From positions 62,001-126,000 of the forward strand of contig JABAHL010000006.1 of assembly GCA_019353055.1 (NCBI GenBank): a DNA stretch of 64,000 bases. Reading direction: 5' to 3'. The translations under genes and the position numbers were made by a program. Positions 41,506-48,679 of the stretch are shown piece by piece; the stretch's first letter is position 1; the number at the start of each line of letters is the position of its first letter. The notes under the pieces are model-generated. The model worked only from the letters and a program-made list of their open reading frames with translations, had not been told where the DNA came from and searched no databases. The DNA is from Faucicola osloensis_C. GTDB taxonomy: Bacteria > Pseudomonadota > Gammaproteobacteria > Pseudomonadales > Moraxellaceae.

Positions 41506-42726
41506 ATGATAGTATTTAACCAATTTAAAAAATTTTTGGCACACGATATGGCTGCAGGTATCGTGTTGGCGTTTGCCGCTGTGTTGGCGATGGTGGTAGC
41601 AAACTCTCCGATGAGTGACATATACGCGCACTTTTTGCATCTGCCTATTTCGATAAAAATCGGCTCTTTTAGTATCGATCATCATTTATTACATTGGATC
41701 AACGATGGCTTGATGGTGGTGTTTTTCTTTTTAGTGGGGCTTGAGCTCAAGCGGGAAATGCTAGTGGGCGAACTATCAGAGGTCAAAAAAGTCGTCTTGC
41801 CTGCGATTGCTGCGGTCGGTGGTATGATGGTACCGGCAATTTTTTATGCCGCATTCAATTATCAGCACGCAGATTTGATGAAAGGTTGGGCGATTCCGGC
41901 GGCGACAGATATCGCGTTTGCCTTAGGTGTGCTGACTTTACTGGGCAATCGCGTGCCCGCCGCACTCAAAGTATTTTTGGCATCGATTGCTATTTTTGAT
42001 GATATTGGCGCGATTATCATTATTGCGTTATTTTACTCATCGGGTTTGTCGATGGCGGCACTGGCTTGGGTTGGGGTATGTTTGGTGATATTGTGGCTGA
42101 TGAATCGCTTTAACGTCACGCGCACCACCGCTTATATAATGATTGGCGTTTTGCTTTGGGCAGCGATGCTCAAGTCGGGCATACATGCGACGCTTGCCGG
42201 TGTGCTGCTTGCGCTATTCATCCCAATGACAGACAACAAGCACCCTGAGCATTCACCGCTCGAATCGGTTGAACATGACTTGCAGGACACAGTCAGTTTT
42301 ATTATTTTACCGATTTTTGCGTTTGCCAACGCGGGCATTTATCTCGGTGGTACGGGGATATCCTCGCTGTTGCATACGGTACCACTCGGCATTGCCCTGG
42401 GGCTGCTACTGGGCAAGCCGATTGGGGTGATGTTATTTAGTTGGCTTGGCGTCAAGTTTGGGTTAGCCAGCTTGCCTAGCAATGTTGATTGGCGGCAAGT
42501 ATTTGGTGTGGCGATTTTATGTGGTATTGGCTTTACCATGAGTTTGTTTATAGGCGGGCTTGCCTTTGCGGGGCTTGAAGTCAAGCCATTTGACGAACGA
42601 CTCGGCATTATTTTAGGGTCATTATTGGCAGGTATGCTAGGGTATTTTTACCTCAAGAAAGTATTACCAACCCAAGCGCTGACACAGCAGGTGAGTAACC
42701 CTGATGACCATACCTATATTCGCTAA
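41506..42726 (+). CDS. nhaA: Na+/H+ antiporter NhaA
   Basis: Inner-membrane antiporter that expels sodium in exchange for protons; about 406 residues and twelve membrane spans. Family blocks: AAGIVLAFAAVLAMVVANSP, HWINDGLMVVFFFLVGLELKREMLVGEL, GWAIPAATDIAFALGVLTLLG and the paired essential aspartates in ASIAIFDDIGAIIIIALFYS. ILCGIGFTMSLFIGGLAF near the C-terminus is also typical. ATG 41506 is chosen; the GTG at 41458 would add sixteen unrelated residues. No nhaR is adjacent. Confidence 0.95.
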   Translation: MIVFNQFKKFLAHDMAAGIVLAFAAVLAMVVANSPMSDIYAHFLHLPISIKIGSFSIDHHLLHWINDGLMVVFFFLVGLELKREMLVGELSEVKKVVLPAIAAVGGMMVPAIFYAAFNYQHADLMKGWAIPAATDIAFALGVLTLLGNRVPAALKVFLASIAIFDDIGAIIIIALFYSSGLSMAALAWVGVCLVILWLMNRFNVTRTTAYIMIGVLLWAAMLKSGIHATLAGVLLALFIPMTDNKHPEHSPLESVEHDLQDTVSFIILPIFAFANAGIYLGGTGISSLLHTVPLGIALGLLLGKPIGVMLFSWLGVKFGLASLPSNVDWRQVFGVAILCGIGFTMSLFIGGLAFAGLEVKPFDERLGIILGSLLAGMLGYFYLKKVLPTQALTQQVSNPDDHTYIR

Positions 42727-42767
42727 GCTATTTACCCAAGGGTAGTGTAACGATAAATAAAATCTAC

Positions 42768-42802
42768 AAATGATAGCAACGAATATTGCTATCATTTTTT
42801 TA
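42768..42802 (+). terminator. Terminator of nhaA
   Basis: AAATGATAGCAA (42768-42779) and TTGCTATCATTT (42786-42797) pair perfectly around a six-base loop. Confidence 0.93.
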
Positions 42803-42839
42803 TACCAATAATTTTGTGATCAATAATAAGGAAAACACC

Positions 42840-43244
42840 ATGCTAACTAACAAGATAAAGGATAAAAAAGCCGCATGGTTGGGCGGGGGTGTGGCGATAA
42901 TTGGTCTATTGGCAAGTTGCGCTAGCATAGCGTACCAATCGCTGCAAAATGGTAAGTTAAGCGATATCAAAGAAAGCATTGATAGTGTACCCAAAAAAAC
43001 GGTAACCCTAAAAGGCACATTTACCCAAAGCTTAGAGCAATCTGAATTTAATGACGGTACCACCAAATACCATGTATTTGACCCAAACAACCTGTTAGCC
43101 GAGTATGCCAAAGCGCAAGGTCAAACGGGCGTGTCGATTAGTTTACCTGTCTGTATTGAAGGGCGAGTGACTGAAAAAGGACGTTACGGACATTTAGGAA
43201 AATATCCGTATGAGCTGTGGGTGGATAAAATTTGCCAATCCTAG
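42840..43244 (+). CDS. Small putative lipoprotein (134 aa)
   Basis: No family recognised. The N-terminus has a basic start (MLTNKIKDKKAAW), a hydrophobic segment and a lipobox LLASC, so lipid anchoring is likely. The mature part reads VTLKGTFTQSLEQSEFNDGT, then YHVFDPNNLL and VCIEGRVTEKGRYGHLGKYPYELWV, suggesting a small beta-rich domain (OB-like pattern, uncertain). ATG 42840 follows AAGGAAAA; the longer frame from 42786 lies within the nhaA terminator and is rejected. Confidence 0.7.
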   Translation: MLTNKIKDKKAAWLGGGVAIIGLLASCASIAYQSLQNGKLSDIKESIDSVPKKTVTLKGTFTQSLEQSEFNDGTTKYHVFDPNNLLAEYAKAQGQTGVSISLPVCIEGRVTEKGRYGHLGKYPYELWVDKICQS

Positions 43245-43279
43245 ACCAGTCCTAGTTAAGCAGCTTGCCTAACCATCCT

Positions 43280-44317
43280 TCATTGACGATCAGGATCAAT
43301 TTCAACCAAATCAATGGGCTGGGTATGCAGCGAACCATCTTGAATCGCGGTTTGGAGCGGATACTTGATGCGATCTTCGGCGATGATTTGTCGCGACACA
43401 TGTTGAATCAACTGACGTAACCAACGATGCGCAGGGTGATGCTGTAATAGCGGCGACCACGCCATCGTCAATTCGAACTCTGGAATAAAAAATGGCGGCT
43501 CTTTAATCACGATATCATCATTATTCGCCTGCATGCGCGCCACCCGAGTCGGCAGCGTAGCAATTAAGTCTTTATTGGCGGTGAGCATCGCAGGCATCTG
43601 ATAATGACGGGTAAAGACACTGATTTGACGTTTCTGACCGAGGCGTTGTAACGCCGCATCAATCGAGCCAAGTCCACCAGATTTTTCGGGATTGACCCCG
43701 AAACCTACACCCATGCCTGTTTTAGAGACCCAAACGTGCTGAGCTTTAAGATAATTTTTTAGGTTAAAGCGATTGACATACGGACTATCAGCCGACAACA
43801 AACAACTAAAAGTATCACGCCAAATCAGCACTTGGTGAAAGCTTTGCGGTACCTCGTTAAAACGATTAATCGCCAAATCAACCCGACCTTGCTCCATATC
43901 TCGATACGACACATCTGAAGGCGTCAAAAAGTCCAAAATCACGTTTGGGGCTTCACTGCGCAGCGCTTTGACCAACCTAGGCACTAGCGTCGCTTCGGCA
44001 TAATCTGATGTCATAATCCGAAACACACGACTTGAGGTATAAGGACGAAACTCAGTACGCGGCTCTAATAGCTGGGTTAAATCCGCTAACAATTCGCGTA
44101 CGCGCGGCTGTAATTCAAGCGCCCGCTCCGTCGGCGTCATGCCTTCAGATGAGCGAATCAACAAGGGATCATTAAACAACTTACGCAAACGACGTAAAAT
44201 ATTACTCATGGCTGGTTGGGTAATGCCGAGTTGCTCAGAGGCTCTGGTGACGTTTTTTTCTCGAAGTAACACATCAAGATGCACCAAAAGGTTCAAATCC
44301 ACACGTTGTAAATCCAT
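43280..44317 (-). CDS. LysR-family transcriptional regulator
   Basis: 345 residues. The N-terminal winged helix-turn-helix VDLNLLVHLDVLLREKNVTRASEQLGITQPAMSNILRRLRKLFNDPLLIR is of the NodD/LeuO-like LysR type, followed by a periplasmic-binding-protein-like effector domain (RIMTSDYAEATLVPRLVKAL, LDFLTPSDVSYRDMEQGRVDLAINRF). The effector is unknown. It is divergent from the isocitrate lyase gene, so regulation of the glyoxylate shunt is a reasonable but unproven inference. The C-terminal 40 residues after the effector domain are longer than usual. Confidence 0.88.
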   Translation of the reverse strand: MDLQRVDLNLLVHLDVLLREKNVTRASEQLGITQPAMSNILRRLRKLFNDPLLIRSSEGMTPTERALELQPRVRELLADLTQLLEPRTEFRPYTSSRVFRIMTSDYAEATLVPRLVKALRSEAPNVILDFLTPSDVSYRDMEQGRVDLAINRFNEVPQSFHQVLIWRDTFSCLLSADSPYVNRFNLKNYLKAQHVWVSKTGMGVGFGVNPEKSGGLGSIDAALQRLGQKRQISVFTRHYQMPAMLTANKDLIATLPTRVARMQANNDDIVIKEPPFFIPEFELTMAWSPLLQHHPAHRWLRQLIQHVSRQIIAEDRIKYPLQTAIQDGSLHTQPIDLVEIDPDRQ

Positions 44318-44768
44318 AAATTATTGTTTGTCTAGTTAAAAGTTAAGAAAAAAAGGCTAAAACAGCTAGTTTTAACAGGGCTAAAACCTAGCAATAAAAT
44401 TTAAGTTATTGATTCTATTGTACTATATTTTAAATAAATACTAAAGATACGAATCATTAAATAGCTAAATTATGAATTAAAGGGTATAGTGCATTCATTC
44501 CATTATTTAAGCCAACTTAAAGCTTTATTAGTGCCAAAATAGAATTCTTAATTTTAACAGACTATTTAATATCACTGTAAGAAATATCACGTATTTTGTT
44601 AAAAAAATTGTTAGACTATTTTGGATATTTAGTTTGTCTCTTAAACATTATTCATATTTTCGGTGTTTAACGCTCGCTAAATATTGGCTTACTTAAGACT
44701 TTTGCTATTATCACAATACAACAATCATCCTAAGTTTTTTATCCCACCGTCCTCAACAGGAGACTGCT
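44318..44768. other. Divergent regulatory region between lysR and aceA
   Basis: 451 bp, AT-rich. Near the lysR end GCTAGTTTTA (44365-44374) pairs with TAAAACCTAGC (44382-44392) with one bulge, and GGCTAAAAC occurs twice (44355 and 44379). Toward aceA, GACTATTT is found twice. These are candidate regulator sites. No gene seen. Confidence 0.45.
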
Positions 44769-46358
44769 ATGTCAACTTACGTTTCAGCGATTGACCATAT
44801 CCGCGAACTAAAAGCCAAATATGGTAACTGGAAAAACATCAGCGAAAATGATGCTGCGCGTTTGGTTATCCAAAACCGTTTCAAAACAGGTTTAGAAATC
44901 GCTCAATACACTGCCGACATCATGCGTCGTGATATGGCAGCTTATGATGCTGACAAATCAAAATACACCCAGTCTCTTGGTGCATGGCATGGCTTTATCG
45001 GTCAACAAACCATGTATGCGGTAAAAAAATACTTCGGTACTACTGAACGTAAATATATCTACCTTTCAGGTTGGATGGTTGCTGCGCTTCGTTCAGAATT
45101 TGGTCCACTACCTGACCAATCTATGCACGAAAAAACCGCTGTGCCAAAATTAATCGAAGAAATCTACACTTTCTTACGTCAAGCGGACGAAAAAGTATTA
45201 AACGATTACTTCCGTGAATTAAATGCGGCGCAAGAAGCAGGTCAAGACACTAAAGCTATCTTAGACAAAATTAACAACTTTGAATCACACGTTGTGCCAA
45301 TTATCGCTGACATCGATGCAGGTTTTGGTAACGAAGAAGCGACTTACTTGCTCACCAAACAAATGATTCAAGCCGGTGCTTGTGCTATCCAAGTTGAAAA
45401 CCAAGTATCAGATGCTAAACAATGTGGTCACCAAGATGGTAAAGTTACTGTACCACACGAAGACTTCATCTCAAAACTTAACGCGATTCGTTATGCGTTC
45501 TTAGAGCTTGGCATTGACAACGGTATCATCGTTGCCCGTACTGACTCTGAAGGTGCATCATTAACGCAAAAACTTCCTGTGTCACGTGAGCCAGGCGACC
45601 TTGCTTCACAATACTTAGATTTCTTAGAAGTTGAAGAAGTAACTTTAGAAAATGCAAGCGAGTACGATGTTCTATTAAAACGTGATGGCAAATTGGTTCG
45701 CCCAACTCGTATGCCAAACGGCTTGTACTCATTCCGCGAAGGCACCAACATTGACCGCGTGGTACTTGACTGTGTGACTGCCCTTGAAAACGGTGCTGAT
45801 CTACTATGGATTGAAACACCAACGCCAGACGTTGCTCACATCAAATCAATGACTGACCGTATCGTTGCGCAAGTGCCAGACGCTAAACTTGTTTACAACA
45901 ACAGCCCATCATTCAACTGGACGCTGAACTTCCGTAAACAAGTCATTGCAAAATGGGAAAAAGAAGGCAAAGACATCTCAGCTTATGACAAAGCAAACTT
46001 AATGTCTGCTGATTACGACAACACTGAGTTGAATACCGCTGCTGATGAACTAGCGCGTACTTTCCAAGCTGATGCATCACGTGAAGCCTGTGTATTCCAC
46101 CATTTGATCACCCTACCTACTTTCCACACTGCGGCATTAAGTACGCACCAGTTGGCAAAAGGTTACTTCGGTGACAAAGGTATGCTAGCTTACGTTGAAG
46201 AAGTACAACGTAAAGAACTTCGCGAAGGCGTTGCGGCAGTTAAGCACCAAGCCATGGCTGGTTCTGACATCGGTGATGATCACAAAGAAATCTTCTCAGG
46301 TGAAATGGCACTTAAAGCGGGCGGTGCCAAAAACACTGCCAACCAATTTGGTCACTAA
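44769..46358 (+). CDS. aceA: Isocitrate lyase
   Basis: Splits isocitrate to glyoxylate and succinate, first step of the glyoxylate shunt. At 529 residues it belongs to the longer Pseudomonas/Acinetobacter subfamily. Seen: LSGWMVAALRSEFGPLPDQSMHE, IIADIDAGFGNEEATYLLTKQMIQAGACAIQVENQVSDAKQCGHQDGKVTVPHEDF with the catalytic Cys in KQCGH, IIVARTDSEGA, and KLVYNNSPSFNWTLNF. ATG 44769 follows AGGAG. Malate synthase G is encoded elsewhere in the window. Confidence 0.97.
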   Translation: MSTYVSAIDHIRELKAKYGNWKNISENDAARLVIQNRFKTGLEIAQYTADIMRRDMAAYDADKSKYTQSLGAWHGFIGQQTMYAVKKYFGTTERKYIYLSGWMVAALRSEFGPLPDQSMHEKTAVPKLIEEIYTFLRQADEKVLNDYFRELNAAQEAGQDTKAILDKINNFESHVVPIIADIDAGFGNEEATYLLTKQMIQAGACAIQVENQVSDAKQCGHQDGKVTVPHEDFISKLNAIRYAFLELGIDNGIIVARTDSEGASLTQKLPVSREPGDLASQYLDFLEVEEVTLENASEYDVLLKRDGKLVRPTRMPNGLYSFREGTNIDRVVLDCVTALENGADLLWIETPTPDVAHIKSMTDRIVAQVPDAKLVYNNSPSFNWTLNFRKQVIAKWEKEGKDISAYDKANLMSADYDNTELNTAADELARTFQADASREACVFHHLITLPTFHTAALSTHQLAKGYFGDKGMLAYVEEVQRKELREGVAAVKHQAMAGSDIGDDHKEIFSGEMALKAGGAKNTANQFGH

Positions 46359-46387
46359 TGCTTCATTGGCTGATTGATTAATTAATT

Positions 46388-46423
46388 AACAAAAACACCT
46401 CACGGCATGTGGGGTGTTTTTTT
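46388..46423 (+). terminator. Terminator of aceA
   Basis: AAAAACACC and GGTGTTTTT flank an imperfect inner stem and are followed by T residues. Confidence 0.85.
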
Positions 46424-46437
46424 ATGAGCGGATAAAA

Positions 46438-47538
46438 TTAAATGGTCTGCATAATTTCTTGATAGCGAAGTTGGAATTTTTTGATAAAATCAATGGTGGT
46501 TTGAATACCCATAAACAAAATAATATACGGGTTTAAACTATTTTCGTTCGACAGCTCAACCGCTTTATCACTTGGATATTCACTGATAAGTAACATGTCT
46601 TGCTGGCGTTGGGCTTGGATATCCGCAAGCTGCTTTTCAAAATTCGGCTCTGCCAAAATATAGCTGCTAGAGTCATAGGATTTGATATCACTTAAATATT
46701 GAATACAAATCGATTCCAAATCTGCCCAGCGATAAGTTTCGGTTTCACGCACCAAATTTTCAATACTATTGACCAATTCATCCAAGGCTTGATAATAGTA
46801 CCAAATCAACGGCTTGCGCGGGTCATCGGTCAAGCGTGCCGAGGCATTAAATAAATGCTGTAAATTAGTAAAAACCATATCTTCGGGGATAGGCTCATGA
46901 ATACCAATAAGCTGCTGGGGGACTTTAGCATCTGGGGTATTAGGCAAATCAGGCGAGCGATTTAAATTAGCGCGACCCTCACAGTCAGATTGCGCCACGG
47001 GAGTTTGCTCTGATTCTATGCCCAGTAGTTGATTAACGCGGTTTAAATAAGTATTCATGTTAAGCGTAATCAAACTATCATGACTGTGCAGGCGCGCAAA
47101 GGCATAAGAGATTTCTTTTCTTGCTTCATAGGCGTCCATCAGATTGCTCATGTTTTCTTCACGCTGATAGGTAATCGCATTTAAAAACAAACCTGCAGAC
47201 ACCACCCCAATGGTCGCTTCAATCATCACAAACGCCCGCGTAAAGGTATTGGTTGGGGTAATATCGCCAAACCCAGTGGTGGTCACTGTGATGGTACTAA
47301 AATACATGGCTTCCAAAAAGCCCACGTTTTCATGGTTAAACTGCATATTTGGCAAGGTACTATATAAAAAGCCAAACAGCGGAATTAGCGTCAAATAAAT
47401 AGTGCCATACACAGCAGGCGGCAACGAAAAAATATCATCGCGCACGATAGGTTTAGCAAGCTTATTGAGGGTAAAGGTTTGTGGGGTGTTACGGGTTGAT
47501 ATGATTGGTTTAGTGGGCTTTTGCGCAAGTGGTTTCAT
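46438..47538 (-). CDS. Two-span potassium channel family protein
   Basis: 366 residues. Two membrane helices (about 42-60 and 102-124) flank a pore loop with the selectivity filter TTTGFGD (residues 86-92) in FSTITVTTTGFGDITPTN, as in KcsA-type K+ channels where GYG may be GFG. The remaining 240 residues are cytoplasmic and helical; no RCK or TrkA-N domain is recognisable, so the ligand or gating signal is unknown. It is convergent with aceA. Confidence 0.82.
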   Translation of the reverse strand: MKPLAQKPTKPIISTRNTPQTFTLNKLAKPIVRDDIFSLPPAVYGTIYLTLIPLFGFLYSTLPNMQFNHENVGFLEAMYFSTITVTTTGFGDITPTNTFTRAFVMIEATIGVVSAGLFLNAITYQREENMSNLMDAYEARKEISYAFARLHSHDSLITLNMNTYLNRVNQLLGIESEQTPVAQSDCEGRANLNRSPDLPNTPDAKVPQQLIGIHEPIPEDMVFTNLQHLFNASARLTDDPRKPLIWYYYQALDELVNSIENLVRETETYRWADLESICIQYLSDIKSYDSSSYILAEPNFEKQLADIQAQRQQDMLLISEYPSDKAVELSNENSLNPYIILFMGIQTTIDFIKKFQLRYQEIMQTI

Positions 47539-47909
47539 AAGCTGCCTAATTTTTTTGCTTTAGACTAGCATACCCATTCAAAAAGAAACATAGTATTGTA
47601 GTAACCCCTGATGGAAGACAGGATAAAGGGCTCAAACCAAAAATGCCACTATTGTGATAAAAATGAAAAAAGCCAACTTAGTTGTTATAGGAGATAAGAA
47701 AGCTAGGCAGGTAAGGGATGAACACTGATTTATGGTAATGAATGACGCCAAACATATCAATAATGCCGCTATTCATCGTTGCAATAGTGTTTACTAGGGT
47801 TGCAATAAACACAACCCTAGTAAACCTAGCAAAAAATTTACTGGTACTATCAATTGGCTAGATTAACTTCCGATGCTTGATGGGAAGTGTAAAAATAAGC
47901 AGTGTAACA
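47539..47909. other. Gene-free stretch with a 13-bp perfect inverted repeat
   Basis: 371 bp without coding potential. TTTACTAGGGTTG (47790-47802) and CAACCCTAGTAAA (47812-47824) form a perfect 13-bp stem with a nine-base loop. Neither strand has the T run of an intrinsic terminator. Confidence 0.7.
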
Positions 47910-48443
47910 TTAGTGCTGACCCAGTAAATCCTTTTTCATCTCAAGTGATATAGGATTACCACCCAGCCAAGCACGAAGAATAGCTTGGTCAAAGCCTTCT
48001 TCTTTGATATAAGGAAGATCGCCAACCTCATCATAATTTAAGCGAACGCCATGCTCTGGCGAAAACTCAATCGTAAACATTGCCCCTTCTTTGATGGTGT
48101 TGGTTTTGAACAACTCACCGAACACGTCATCAATCACTGAGGCGATTTTCTGATATTCTTTTGCGCTACTATTCGCTCTAATGCCGTCTTTGAAGGCGTT
48201 TTCCAGTAACGAGCCTTTGATATTGCGGCGAGACACCATGCGCAATTGCTTGGCATAGCGTGAAGTAATGGCTGTTTCGGCATCTTCAGTCATTTCACCC
48301 AAGTATAGGGCAATATCATAGATACCAATCATAAATTTACTGCGAGCGCTAATACCATTTCGCACGCAGATTTGACCATCTAGTTTTAGAGTAGGGGGAA
48401 ATAGGGTTTCAAGATCGTTGGTTTTTCCTTTAAATAAAATCAT
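47910..48443 (-). CDS. Chalcone isomerase-fold family protein
   Basis: About 177 residues. GISARSKFMIGIYDIALYLGE, LRMVSRRNIKGSLLENAFKDGIRAN, GAMFTIEFSPEHGVRLNYDE and FDQAILRAWLGGNPISLEMKKDLLG follow the bacterial chalcone-isomerase-like family (Chalcone_2/3), whose members mostly are not true isomerases. Most homologs carry a signal peptide; none is visible here. I favour ATG 48443, which has AAGGA eight bases upstream; ATG 48515 would add 24 very basic residues. Role unknown. Confidence 0.72.
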   Translation of the reverse strand: MILFKGKTNDLETLFPPTLKLDGQICVRNGISARSKFMIGIYDIALYLGEMTEDAETAITSRYAKQLRMVSRRNIKGSLLENAFKDGIRANSSAKEYQKIASVIDDVFGELFKTNTIKEGAMFTIEFSPEHGVRLNYDEVGDLPYIKEEGFDQAILRAWLGGNPISLEMKKDLLGQH

Positions 48444-48628
48444 CCTAGCATCCTTATCGTTCCTTGACGTTTTTTTGTCCCTGGATAATGTAGCAATATC
48501 CTTATCTCGCTTCATTGTGTGAATATTGGGGCGAAATGTAAAGTATTATCAATGAACAACAAGTCATAGAGCGATGATTGGTTAAAAAAAGGGTTAGACG
48601 ACAACGTACTAACCCTCACCGCTAACCT

Positions 48629-48679
48629 TATGCCTGTAACAGACTTATACTGGTAACAAACTTAGGCTTGCAACATCGG
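48629..48679. repeat. 17-bp tandem array, 3 copies, at the uvrA stop
   Basis: TATGCCTGTAACAGACT (48629-48645), TATACTGGTAACAAACT (48646-48662) and the diverged TAGGCTTGCAACATCGG (48663-48679). The uvrA stop codon (TTA on the plus strand, 48662-48664) spans the boundary of copies two and three. Confidence 0.7.
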
